In this document: positions 33,489 to 44,322 of the stretch, piece by piece
How positions within the stretch are numbered: the first letter of the stretch is position 1
Layout of the letters: each line of letters begins with the position of its first letter
Assembly (NCBI GenBank): GCA_021397845.1
Contig: CM038047.1
Coordinates: 130,740,112-130,804,111, forward strand
From: Areca catechu
Taxonomy: Eukaryota; Streptophyta; Magnoliopsida; Arecales; Arecaceae
DNA length: 64,000 nt
Direction of reading: 5' to 3'
Made by a program: the position numbers and the translations under genes
The notes under the pieces: generated by a model
What the model was told of the DNA's origin: nothing
The model's database searches: none
The model's input: the letters and a program-made list of their open reading frames with translations, nothing else

Positions 33489-34731
33489 CCACAATGTTCC
33501 ATAAAAACCCAAGTTATAAAAGGGAAGAGAGCATGTCTTGGGGAGAAAATCAAGGAGGCACCCAAAAGTTTCCTAAAGTGCCAAAGCCATGAAAGGAAGA
33601 AGCCTAAACTTGTGGAGCAAGACTAGGAGGTGTCCAAAAGAGCCAAACCATGAAGGGAAAATCCTTGATTCATGTAGAGATACTAGGAGACACCCCCATA
33701 ACCTGCCATTTGGAGCTGATTTTCAAGTTTTCTTGGAGTTTTTGGGCTGCCCACTCATGGAAGGAGTCTTGGGAAGAGAATTTGATGCCTAAAGTGTGGG
33801 TTAGTCCTATTAGTCCCACATGGGAAGTGTATGAAATTTTATTTCTTTGTTATGTCTATATATTCAACTCTATGTAACTCTTGAAAAAGATCAGATGAAT
33901 GAAAGAAATTTTTCCTGAGCAAACTTGTGTTTTCTCTTTTCCACACTTGCTTCCAGGTGTTGAGCTCCGTGAGGGAGTAAATCCGGGTTCCCCTGGAACC
34001 TTGAGGAGGTGAGAGATCTCCAAAACCCCAAACCTTAGGTTAGCCACTCAACTCCCAAACCCTAGCCGCCATCACCCTTCTCTTTCCACCAAGCCCTAGT
34101 CTATTTCCCTTCTCACGGCCACCATCTCCAAGTCCAGGCCGACCACCAGCATCCAGCCCCAGTCCAGATACTGTAGATCTACAACAATTCTAAGAGGAAG
34201 TCAGATCGACCTCCAGGAGAATTTGATTTCAGCAACTTCAGCTTTCAAGTTCTTCAACCTGGTAAGATCTTTTCTTGAGTTTCTGAATTCCATCATTTGT
34301 TTCTCTTCTTTCCCAGATCTTGAGTCCAGGAGAAGCCGACCAAACCACGAGACCAGTATTGGAGGATCCATTACGAAGATAGCCGACTCCGAGGATCCCA
34401 CAATCTGCTCGAGAGAGTTCTTCCACCAGAATCCTGAGAAGATCACTGTCTGGTTAGTAAACCGTCCCTCCTCTCTATTTCTGTTATGTTGAAAGTTCAG
34501 AGCGAAACCCTAGGTCTGGGAGTTTCTCAACCCCCAGCGATCCGTTACTTCTGAACTACTCTGATAATTTGGTTCCTTCTAAACTGTGCTTTCAATCTTT
34601 ACTTAGTTTCCTTCAACGTAGTTTAGCTTTACTTTGAGTCGAAGCCAATTTCTGAAATATATATATATATAAAAAAAAATTAATCTTAATTTTACTTCCA
34701 CATACGTTTCTTTGTTCTTTGTTCTACATCA
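33489..34731 (+). repeat. Element G LTR3, right part
   Basis: Begins with the right CCACA duplication of F, continues AATGTTCC as in LTR1/LTR2 and ends TTCTACATCA. The TATA box at 33515-33522 is only about 25 bp from F's end. It is followed by TGGAG (34732-34736), the right target duplication of G. Confidence 0.92.
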
Positions 34732-36360
34732 TGGAGGGAGAAATTACTCTCCCAGTCACTATCGAGACCCCACCACGGTAGAGCTCCGTCATGGTGACTT
34801 TAATGGTTGTCAGGCTTCCTTCAGCCTACAACGTGATTCTAGGATGACCCGGGCTCAACCTGCTCGATGCTGTCGTCTCCACTAAGAGACTGCTTGTATA
34901 GTTCCCAACTCCCTATGGCATCAGGAAGATGAGGGGAGCACTTCAACCAGTACAGCACTGCTTCCAAACCCTCCCCGGGGCCAAGGTCCGTGAGGACGAT
35001 CCCAGGGCGGACGATCTCGACCAAAGGGCTCAAGACCCCAGGGGAGGCCCGGTCTAATGCCTGCTCTATTATCTGCTCGGAGATGACCCTGGTGCAGATT
35101 GGGGCCCAGCTGTAGGAGGAGGAGAGGGCCCACCTTTTGGAGTTCCTGCGGGTGAATGCAGATGTGTTCGCCTGGACGACGGCGGACATGCCAGGTATTT
35201 CTCCTGACGTCATCACTCACAAGCTGAGCATTGACCCAAAGTATAGGCTAGTTCGGCAAAAGAAAAGAAACTTTGCCCCGGAAAAGCAAGCGACCATCAA
35301 TAAGGAGGTAGACAAACTCCTCACCGCCAGTTTCGTCTGGGAGATGCAATATCCGAGCTGACTAGCGAATGTGGTGATGGTGAAGACGAATAATGGCAAA
35401 TGAAGGATCTGTGTAGACTACACCAACCTCAACAAGGCATGCCTGAAGGACAGCTTCCCCTGCCAAAGATCGATCAGTTGGTGGATGCCACCTCGGGGCA
35501 CAGGATGCTTTTGTTTATGGATGCATTGTCTGGATACAATCAAATCCGGATGCACCCTGAGGATAAGGACCACACCGCCTTCATCACCGACCAAGGGACA
35601 TACTGCTACAGGATGATGCCCTTTGGTCAGAAGAATGCTGGAGCCACATACTAGCATCTGGTCAATAGGGTCTTCAAAGACCAGATCAGCCAGAACATGC
35701 AGGTGCACGTGGATGATATGCTTGTCATGAGCAAACCAAGCTCGGACCATATCGTCGACCTCGTCGAAGCATTCCATAACCTCCGAGAGCACTAGATGAA
35801 GTTGAACCCCATGAAGTGCACCTTCGGAGTTGCGGTGGGAAAGTTCCTTGGCTTCATGGTCACTCAGAGGGGGATCGAAGCCAACCCGGAGAAGGTCCAA
35901 GCGATCATTGACATGGAACACCCGATGTCCAAGAAGCAGGTTCAGTGCTTGATGGGGCGTATCACCACCTTGAGCCGGTTCATCTTGAGGTCAGCCGATC
36001 GCTACCTTCCCTTCTTCAAGGCACTGCGTAAGATGCACGACTTCACCTAGACGGAGGAGTGTAAGATGGACTCTGAAGAGCTGAAGGAATTCCTGGCTTC
36101 TCCCCTGCTGCTCTCTAGACCAGAAGAAGGGGAGGAGCTCCTACTCTATCTAGCCATCACACCTGGAGCCGTCAGCTCGATTCTTGTCCACGCAGACGAG
36201 AACAGATCCCAGAAGCTAGTGTACTACACCAGCAAAATCCTCCGTGATGCGAAGATCAGGTATACTCACACCGAGAAACTCATTTTTGTACTAATAATGT
36301 CTGCTAAGCATCTCAGGTCCTATTTCCAAGTGCACCCTATCATGGTCATGATGGATTAGC
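34732..36360 (+). pseudogene. Element B protease end, reverse transcriptase and first RNase H start, decayed
   Basis: The protease frame resumes after G (ITLPVTIETPP...SAYNVILG). RT follows from 35137: ITHKLSIDPKYR, then a frame change near 35460, LLFMDALSGYNQIRM, the region MMPFGQKNAGATY, active site VHVDDML near 35705-35725 (the usual Y before VDD is H) and KFLGFMVTQRGIEANPEKVQ. The first RNase H (SSILVHADENRSQKLVYYTS) starts near 36130. Stops at 35359, 35400 (TGA), 35652, 35793, 36048 and 36357 all fit C-to-T or G-to-A changes. Non-functional. Confidence 0.88.
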
Positions 36361-37160
36361 CGCTGAGGACCATACTTAGCTACCCTGAGACCTCCGGGAG
36401 ACTGGCCAAGTGGTCCCTGCTACTCAGCAAGTTTGACATAGTGTATCAGCCAAGGTCTTCATAGAAGGTCCAAGTCCTGGCCGACTTCATGGTCGAATAC
36501 ACCGGGCTCGCCGAGAAGTCGGAGCAAACAATAACGAAGCACCAAGTAGGGCTTGGACCGGGGGAGGAGCCCTGGATCCTCCATGTGGATGACACGTCCA
36601 ACTCCGACGGGAGCGGAGCAGGCCTCATCCTCGTCAACAGTGATGGGGTGGTGGTAGAGTGTGCCCTCCGCTTCAAGTTTGCCACAACAAACAACCAAGT
36701 GGAGTACGAGGTGCTCCTTACAGGTCTGAAAGTCTCCCGTGCGCTGGGCATGCAGATCTTGAAAGTCTTCACCGACTCCTAACTGGTTGTTGGGTAAGTC
36801 TCCGAAGAATATAAGGCCAGAGACCCCCAGATGATGAAGTACCTAGATCGAGTCCGCTCCAGCATGACAGGCTTCCAATGCTTCAGCATCTTCCATATCC
36901 CCCAGGGGGAGAATGCATGCATGGATGCACTATCGAGGCTCGCAACCCTGTCGGACTCATCACTGGTGTGCGCCTACATCGAGTACCTCGATAATCGAAG
37001 CTACGAAAGCCCAGAGGGGGTACACCAAGTCACCCCCGAGCCGAGCTGGATGGAGAGGTACGTTAGGTACATCACTGATGGCAACTTGCTAGAGGACCGC
37101 ATGGAAGCCGACCTTGTCAAGAAGAAGAAGGCCTCCCGGTTCATTCTGATGGAAGGCTAG
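36361..37160 (+). pseudogene. Element B second (archaeal-type) RNase H
   Basis: After a linker (SLLLSKFDIVYQPR) comes a second RNase H, WILHVDDTSNSDGSGAGLIL, with acidic residues in HVDD, NQVEYE and FTDS, at 36570-36780, followed by the C-terminal LSRLATLSDSS segment. A duplicate RNase H between the first RNase H and integrase is specific to the Tat lineage and fixes B's classification. Stops at 36465 (TAG), 36779 and 37158. Confidence 0.8.
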
Positions 37161-38282
37161 ATCTACCACCGGTCCCACTCCTACCCACTCCTGAAGTTTC
37201 TCAGGCCCGCAGAGGCGACCTTCGTACTCCAGGAGATACACGAAGGCCTCTATGAGAATCATGTGTGAGGAAGAACACTGGCTTACAAAGCTCTTCGCTA
37301 GGGGTACTTCTGGAAGACCATGAGGGAGGATGCCGCCGACTTCATCAAAAGGTGCGATAAATGCCAGCGCCACGGCCATATACAGCACCAATCGACGGTG
37401 CCGATCTCCCAGCTCTCATCCCCTTGGCCCTTTGCTCAGTGGGGAATGGACATCCTAGGACCATTCCTCCCTGTACCTAGACAACGAAGGTTCCTGCTAG
37501 TGGCAATTGACAACTTCACCAAGTGGGTCGAAGCAGAACTGCTAGCTCAGATCATTGAAGCCAATGTCTGCCAATTCTTCTGGAAGTCGGTTATCTGCTG
37601 CTTCGGACTCCCCCACTGCATCATCATCGATAACGGGCGGCAATTTGATAATCGAGAGTTCGAAGGGTTCTATGCTGAGCATGGCATCCAACACCGCTTC
37701 ACCTCGATAGCCCATCCCCAAATAAATGGGGAGGCCGAGGTAACCAATCGGACCATCCTCTAAGGGCTCAGAACTCGACTAAACCAAGCCAAGGGCAGAT
37801 AGGCGGAAGAACTCCCAAGTGTTCTATGGGCCTACCACACAATGCCCAGAATGGCAACCGATGAGATACCCTTCAACCTTGTCTTTGGCACCGAGGCGAT
37901 CATCCCAGTTGAGCTTGATGTGCCCATGCTACGAGTGCAGTGATACGATGAGGCACAAAACTCGGCACACCTTCTACTCAACTTAGACCTCCTCGAAGAA
38001 ACAAGGGACAAAGCTTAGCTCCGAATGGTGGCATACCGACAATGAGTGGCCCGGTACTACAATGCATGGGTAAGGCCAAAAGTCTTCAGGCCCAGGGACT
38101 TGGTGCTGCACCGAGCCGAAGCATCTCAACCTCGGGAGTGCGACAAGCTCTTGCCGAACTCAGAAGGCCCTTACAAAGTGGCCGAGGCCCTGTCACATGG
38201 GGACTACTACCTCGAGGACCTGGACAGTGCCAGGTTCCCTCAAACATGGAATGCCTGCAATTTAAGGAGATACTATCAATAG
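37161..38282 (+). pseudogene. Element B integrase
   Basis: The zinc-binding end is CDKCQRHGH near 37350. The catalytic core has WGMDILGPF (37441-37470), IIDNGRQF (37624-37647) and GEAEVTNRTIL (37730-37760), so the DDE residues are still present. The C-terminal region is ARYYNAWVRPKVFRPRDLVL and ends YYLEDLDSARFPQTWNACNL. Internal stops near 37266, 37299, 37761, 37800, 37940, 38016 and 38043 are again TAG/TAA/TGA at positions where Q, W or R is expected. There is no chromodomain, as expected for Tat. Confidence 0.88.
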
Positions 38283-38349
38283 TGTAAGGTTTTCTTCCAT
38301 TAATAATAAAGATTTTCTTTTGTGCAAAAGTTTATTTGCCTTGCAGGAA

Positions 38350-40110
38350 GGTTGCAACCCGGAGCCGAGCTCTCCGGCCATCATGTCTTTGAGCCCAGCT
38401 CTGAGACATCAAAGCCCGGAACCAAGCCTTCTAGCACCAGATTTAGGACCTAGCTCTCCAGCCTCCAAGTCTTCGAGCCCAGCTCCAGGACATCCAAGAT
38501 CAGGGCCCAGCTCTCCGGAAGACAAGTCTTCGAGCCCAGCTCCAAGATACCAACTCCTGAACCCAGCTCTTAGAAAAACCTGGACAAGGGCCCAGCTCTC
38601 TGGCTAGCAAGTCTTCGAGCCTAGCTCCAAGACACCAATTCCTGAGCCTAGTTCTCAGGCGATCAACACCTGGGGCCCAGCTATCCAGAAGACAAGTCTT
38701 CAAGCCCAGCTCCAAGACACCAATTCCTGAGCCCAGCTCTTAGGCGATCAAGACATGGGGCCCAGCTCTCTGAAAGATAGGTCTTCGAGCCCAGCTCCAA
38801 GACACCAACTCCTGAGCCCAGCTCTCAAGCAAACCTGGACTGGGGCCTAGCTCTCCGGCCAGCAAGTCTTCGATCCCAGCTCCAAGACACCAATTCTTGA
38901 GCCCAGCTCTCAGGTGATCAAGACCCGGGGCCCAGCTCTCCGGAAGACATGTCTTCGAGCCCAGCTCCAAGACACCAATTCTTGAGCCCAGCTCTCAGGC
39001 GATCAAGGCCCGAGGCCCAGCTCTCCGGAAGACAAGTCTTCGAGCCCAGCTCCAAGACACCAACTCCTGAGCCCAGCTCTCAGGCAAACTTGGACCGGGG
39101 CCCAGCTCTCGTGCCAGCAAGTCTTCGAGCCCAGCTCCAAGATACCAATTTCTGAGTCCAGCTCTCAGGCAATCAAGACCCGGGGCCAAGCTCTCCGGAA
39201 GACAAGTCTTCGAGCCCAACTCCAAGACACCAATTCCTGAGCCCAACTCTCAGGCGATCAAGACTCGAGGCCCAGCTCTCCGGAAGACAAGTCTTCGAGC
39301 CCAGCTCAAGACACCAACTCTTGAGCCCAGCTCTCAGGCAAACCTAGATCGGGGCCCAGCTCTCCGGCCAGCAAGTCTTCGAGCCTAGCTCCAAGATACC
39401 AATTCCTGAGCCCAGCTCTCAGGTGACTAAGACCCGGGGCCCATCTCTTTAGAAGACAAGTCTTCGAGCCTAGCTCCAAGACACCAACTCCTGAGCCCAG
39501 CTCTCAGGCAAACCTGGATCGAGGCCCAGCTCTCTGGCCAGCAAGTCTTCGAGCCCAGCTCCAAGATGCCAATTCTCGAGCCCACCTCTAAGGTGACCAA
39601 GATCCGGGGCCCAGCTCTTCTGAAGGCATATCTCCAAGCCCAGCTCTGAGACACCAATTCCTGAGCCCAGTTCTCAGGCGACCAAGACCTGGGGCCCAGC
39701 TCTCTGAAAGACAAGTCTTCGAGCCCAGTTCCAAGACACTAAGACTTGAGCCCAGCTCTCAGGCAACCAAGACCCGAGGCCCAGCTTTTCAAAAGAAAAG
39801 TCTTTGAGCCTAGCTCCAAGACAAGACCTGAGCCCAGCTCTCAGGCAACCTTGGATTGGGGCCCAGCTCTCCAGCCAAGAAGTCTTCGAGCCTAGCTCCA
39901 AGACACCAAGACCTGAGCCCAGCTCTCAGGCAACCCTGGACTAGGGCCCAGCTCTCTAGCCAGCAAGTCTTCGAGCCTAGCTCTAAGACTCCAAGACCTG
40001 AGCCCAGCTCTCAAGCAACCTTAGATCAGGGCCCAGCTCTCCGGCCAACAAGTCTTTAAGCCCAGTTTCTCTCAAACTATCAAAGTCCTGAGCCCAACTT
40101 ACCAACAATG
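38350..40110 (+). repeat. Minisatellite of about 85 bp in B, roughly 20 copies
   Basis: The word AAGTCTTCGAGCC recurs at intervals of about 85 bp, for example near 38609, 38694, 38863, 38950, 39034, 39119, 39204, 39289, 39374, 39458, 39543, 39712, 39879 and 39964. Each unit contains three GCCCAGCTC words. The period is not a multiple of three and the frames are not preserved, so the apparent long frames on both strands are by-products. Tat/Ogre elements are known to grow such arrays in the region between pol and the 3' LTR. Confidence 0.9.
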
Positions 40111-40416
40111 AAGCCTGAAGGCCAAATCCCAGACAAGGTTGAACCCTCCTCTCTAATCTCACCACACACCTCAAAAAAAAAAAAAAGAGAGAGAAAAGAA
40201 AAGGAGGAGGGGAGAGGCAAGGAGTGCTCAAGACGAGGTAGTTAAAAAGATTCATTTCATTAGTAAAATCTATTTATAATAGCATCCTTGGGCCCCCGAC
40301 ATGCCGGGTAACCCAAACCAAGTACAAAAAGAAGAAGGCAAGAAAAACCTACTCTACTCGGGCTGGCCCCCAGCCAGGCTATGAGGCTACGAGGTCCCGT
40401 CCCCAAGGGCCTCCAA
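40111..40416. other. Spacer between minisatellite and antisense ORF of B
   Basis: Contains an A-run followed by GAGA-rich DNA (40172-40215) and a short unique stretch. No gene or clear signal seen. Confidence 0.6.
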
Positions 40417-41640
40417 CTATGCAGCTCTAGCCTCAGGTGGCACAGCTCCGGCCTTGACTGGCGGGGAAGGCTCGGGAGCAGCGACTTCTCCAATGTCTAC
40501 CTCCGGGATCGGCTCCGCATCCAAAGCCCGAGGGTAGCTGAGGCGGTTGCGACCCTCATCGGGAACGTATCCCTCGATCCAGCCACGTAGGTACGTGAAA
40601 CCTTTGAAGAAGGAGTCTGATGCCATTTGTTGGATCTCGGTGGTGAACTCCTTCGAAGCTCTGTACCTAGCCACGGCCCCCTCAGCCTCCTTCCTCGCCT
40701 CGATGGCTTGCTCCCCAACCGTCTCCACCGACATAGCCACCTCCGCTGCCACCTTCTCAGCTGCAGCCAACTTCTCCTTCGCCACCGCCAGCTCGATCTG
40801 AAGGGACTGTGCTTTCTCCTTTTGCTGAACTACCTCGGCATTGAACGAAGTCAACCTCTTCTCAGTGGTTGCGAGTTCCTCGGCCTTCCTCTTTGACCGG
40901 CCCCGCTCCTGAACGAGGCTCTCCTGGAGCTCCTTTGCTCGCCCCTCAGAGTCGGCGAGCTGTTTCTCAAGATCCTTGATCTTCTGACCAAGCACCCCGT
41001 TGGCATCGATCCTCTGCTTTAGGTCAGCCTTCAGAGACTCGACCTCTGCTGCTCGCTGCTGATCATTCTTCAGCCAGTTCCTGCAGCAGTCCCTAATCAG
41101 GAGGACCTCGGTGCCGATCTACATCATGCAAAAGGTCAGCAAAAAAAAAAGGGGGAGAAAGAAAAAGAAGGAAATGAAAAGGGTAGAGTTTCTTACCGAG
41201 AAGAGCTAGGAGAAGATGCTGCTAATCGCATCCCCCAGACGCTGCCCAGCCATCTCCTGATGGTCGCATGACTGGATGGAGAAATCCATCATGCGCTCCG
41301 TCAATACTTGGTTCTGGAGCAAAGAGCTCTCCAACCCTAGCTTGAAAGGGATGCGGCGGTGCTCCCTTTCCCTCCTGCTCGCCTCGGGATCCAGATCACT
41401 TGCCCCTCCAATGGAAGTGCCCTCCGGTGCGGGTTGAGAGCTCGGCCTCCTCTCAGGCAATGCCTCAGCCACAGGTTTGCCTTCCCCTCGAGCCTCCTCC
41501 TCCTAGACCTCAATGATGGTAGGCCCTGGAGAACGGGGGGACACGACGGTGGTGGCAGCAGCGGCCCTGGCCCAGACGACCACCTCAGGCTCTAGGGCAG
41601 GGACCATCTCTTATGCCTCAACAGCTCTAGAACTTTTTGG
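40417..41640 (-). pseudogene. Element B antisense ORF (coiled-coil protein), two exons, truncated
   Basis: Encoded opposite to B's gag-pol, between pol and the missing 3' LTR, as in Tat/Retand elements. Exon 3'-part 41118-40417: a long heptad-rich coiled coil (KDLEKQLADSEGRAKELQES, LVQERGRSKRKAEELATTEK), then SFFKGFTYLRGWIEGYVPDE and an acidic/proline tail ending ARAA. The frame stays open upstream to a TAG exactly at 41119. The upstream part, 41198-41640, shows EREHRRIPFKLGLESSLL. Between them lies an apparent intron (41119-41197). Stops at about 41206 and 41503 and the cut by element E make it non-functional. Role unknown; such ORFs are described as 'putative gypsy type transposase' by similarity only. 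Confidence 0.72.
41119..41197 (-). other. Probable intron in B antisense ORF
   Basis: On the minus strand the 5' boundary reads TTCTCG|GTAAGAAAC and the 3' boundary GCATGATGTAG|ATCGG, with a pyrimidine-rich tract (CTTTTTCTTTCTCC) between. Removing it keeps the frame in phase 0. About 79 bp, typical of short plant introns. Confidence 0.6.
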
Positions 41641-41662
41641 ACTGCCTGCTGACTTGGCCCCA

Positions 41663-42626
41663 TGATGCAGGATGACTCTAAGACTACTAAACATGCATGA
41701 AAAATAGTAAAATAATTTTTTTATGATTTTTATAATTTTATTTGTAGGCTAGATTTTCAAAATAATGTAAGAACTAGCAAAAAGACTAGTAGTGCAAAGA
41801 ATCATCGGGATCGCAGGCGAACTCATGCAAACTAATGAAATAGCCAAGACCCGAGAGTTGAGAAACTTCCAGTTTAGGATAGTTTGTCTTCATCAAATCA
41901 GAAAATAAGAGTTGGGAAGGTTTCTTACCAGTTAGAGATTGAAACTCAATAGCAGAAGAGATCACTCACAACTTTGATCGGAGCCTAGAAGAAGAAGCCT
42001 TGTTTCCCTTGAATCTGATGGCGAATCTGAATGGTTCGGGCAGCAAAGAAGGCCTTCTCAGGGGAAGGGAAGCACCTCGAGGATCCTACAAGCATCAAGG
42101 TTAATCAAAATAGCAATTAAAAAATAAGAAAAGGAACTATGGGTTGAAAGGAATCAGGATTAGGGTTAGAAGATGGCTATTTGAAGCTTGTTGAATATCT
42201 CCTTGCTTGGCAGCCTAGGGCACTCCTTCTTGGATGTGTGAAGGCTTGGATGGTAGTGAGTTAGGGCGTGGAAAGATGCTAGGGCAGCAAGGACTTCATC
42301 CAAGCACAAGAACACAAACCAAAGAACCAAAACAAAACACCAGCACAAGGCAATAACTCAAAATTTCAGCAAGTTGTATTCATAAGAAAGAGATGCTTGC
42401 AAGAGGAGGAGGGGTGGGGTATTTATAGAGTTCCCATGCCCTCACTAATCATGGTTACACTTGGATTATAAGCCCTCTTCCCAATTGGAATCTAAGTCCT
42501 TTCCTAGCTAGATTAGAATTACAAAGTTTAAAAGGATAAGAAATCCCAACTAGGTTAGGAATAAACTTGGTCTTCTCCTTCTTCTCTTCAACTTGGACTT
42601 GGTCAAACCTCTTTGGATGTGGTCAA
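41663..42626 (-). repeat. Element E 3' LTR, left part
   Basis: Starts TGATGCAGGATGACTC at the break in B's antisense ORF. A TATTTATA at 42420-42427 reads TATAAATA on the minus strand, consistent with the element's direction. Ends with the target copy GTCAA (42622-42626) of element C. Confidence 0.75.
42420..42427 (-). promoter_or_regulatory. TATA box of E LTR
   Basis: TATAAATA on the minus strand, preceded upstream by the rest of the LTR across element C and followed by a pyrimidine-rich stretch. Confidence 0.55.
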
Positions 42627-44322
42627 TGATGCGCGTCGCAACGCACCAATTTAATTACCTTAAAACTACTATTCTAAAATTGGATAGCAGGAGCAAGGGT
42701 CAAATCCACAGGGACTTTCCTGATTACTTTGAAAATAATCGATATGCAACAGAAATTGAAATCTTAAAACTATAAAAGAAAATTAACAAGTAATCAGCAA
42801 TAAAGGTAACTCAAGAAATGATCTATCCGATAGAGAGCACGGCCCGTATCCGTGAATCACGACCCGTCCCTTATCGGGAATAGACTGATCTAAATGCTAT
42901 TGAAATAACCTAGATATGATCTATCTCATGAGAGTACAGCCCGTACTCATTTGGAAATAGGTCAGTCAGGATTAATTTCATTTGACTTACCTCCAAAGCT
43001 TTGCCCTAGCAACGTATCTGAATCAAAAACAAAAACAAAAACAACAGAACATCAATTACTCGAATGATTTCTTTATTTCAAGAGGGAGTACATCAAAGTA
43101 ATAAAACCAAAAATAAAGCCCCCTTTTCCAAGTGCAGCTCCAGACTCGATTGATTTCGGCATGAAGATGGCGCTTACCGGTAGAGAATAGGTTTGCTGGA
43201 ATAAAGTTGGGATAAACATGGAATAGTGTTGGAATAATGGGAATAAAGCTGGAATAAGTAGAATAGCAGAAAACCAAAAGATCACAGGGAAGATTTTCGG
43301 GACTGTGACTAAACCGAGGGTTGGAAGAATGGACTATACTATGGAATGGGGTCTCTACGACTAAACTGGAGTGGTGGGAAAATGGCTTGCTGCTCTTTGT
43401 GGAATGGAGAAGAGAAGGCACTGCTGCTCTCTGTGATGGAGAAGAAGAAGCTCGGAGAAGAAGAACAAAGGGAAAAGGAACTGCAAGTGGCTCCTCACTG
43501 ATCCCCCGAACACCTCCTTCTACCTCCCTTGGACCCCTTTATATAGGCTCTCCCTGCTCCCAACCCGCTCCCTCGATCCGACCAACCTGCTCCACTATTG
43601 AAACAAACTCAACAGAGCAACGAACACCGCTCCACGGTTGCAATGAAGATGCTCCATCGATCTCCAGCTCATCCGGTGGTGCTCCAGATTCTTCTTCCCG
43701 GTTCGATCCAACCAGTTCGGTCCAACTTAGTACATCAGTTTGGTCCAAAAGAAGTTCAGGCCAAAAGAGATCATCGGTTGCAATTCATTTACCCTCCCGA
43801 CAACGAGGAAGGGCACTCCATCGTCATCTCCGGACGGTGGTGGACTGGGTAGGCGGTCCGGCGACGGGAAATGGTGACTGCGGTGAGATCCAGCCAAGAG
43901 AAGATGAAAACGATCGCAGTCCCTTTTGGAAGAATTTTTCCAGCCGGTGGCATGCTTGCCGGTGACCTCCCCGGCGAGTTTCGGCTTGAATGAGGCAAGG
44001 CGGTCCACGGCTCTACAGCTGTGGACCATGTTAATGGTGGATCGTGGTCTATGGAGTGCTGGGTGGACCGAGCAGCCGGTCCGCTGTGCACCGGCTGCTT
44101 TAAGTTTCGTGCAAATTCTTGGTTAATTGCCTAAAAATTCATTTTGGGCTCGTTTTGAGTCCGATTCGAGTGCCGTTCACGTCGTTGAACTTCTAAAATT
44201 GGGCTCTCCATGTTGGTGATGTTCTTTCCTATAAATGACATATAAAAGTATTAATTTTGGAGGAATAATGATATTTTAATATTAAATTAATACTTTTATT
44301 TTTATGTTTAATGTAGTTATCA
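42627..44322 (-). repeat. Element C 3' LTR (1696 bp)
   Basis: Pairs with 58727-60489, which is longer (1763 bp) because of indels, for example a ~27-bp tandem duplication at about 59738-59781 in the other copy. TATATAAA on the minus strand at 43538-43545 is the likely TATA box. Apparent frames on both strands (for example 43321-43965) are not conserved as protein. Confidence 0.92.
43538..43545 (-). promoter_or_regulatory. TATA box of C 3' LTR
   Basis: TATATAAA on the minus strand (GCCTATATAAAGG context), conserved at 59642-59649 in the 5' LTR. Confidence 0.7.

Larger units (their letters stand above)
12580..34731 (+). mobile_element. Element G: tandem chromovirus-derived element with three LTRs and two internal regions
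   Basis: The layout is LTR1 12580-14290, internal 1 14291-17846, LTR2 17847-19557, internal 2 19558-23113 and LTR3 23114-34731 (holding element F). LTR1 and LTR2 are both 1711 bp and both internal regions are 3556 bp. The whole array is flanked by one 5-bp duplication, TGGAG (12575-12579 and 34732-34736), so it behaves as a single insertion. Each internal region encodes gag fused to the C-terminal integrase and a chromodomain, without protease, RT or RNase H. It is therefore non-autonomous. The likely origin is unequal recombination between the two LTRs of one element. Confidence 0.9.
9388..41662 (+). mobile_element. Element B: Tat-lineage Ty3/gypsy retrotransposon, 3' end missing
   Basis: The order is 5' LTR, PBS, gag, protease, (element G), RT, RNase H, second RNase H, integrase, minisatellite, and an antisense ORF on the minus strand. 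Two RNase H domains and an antisense ORF after pol are hallmarks of the Tat/Retand/Ogre group. It sits in A's integrase. The left target flank would be AACAC (9383-9387). No 3' LTR is present: the sequence stops in the antisense ORF where element E begins. Almost every in-frame stop fits a C-to-T or G-to-A change from a family-typical codon. Confidence 0.82.

Noticed and set aside
38500..39901. Minus-strand frames with repeated ELGSKTC / ESWAPGL units as a repeat protein
   Set aside because: They are translations of the 85-bp minisatellite. The period is not a multiple of three and frames break repeatedly.
43321..43965. 214-codon frame in C's 3' LTR as a gene
   Set aside because: The frame is not preserved in the 5' LTR copy (59425-59980) because of indels, so it is not under protein selection.
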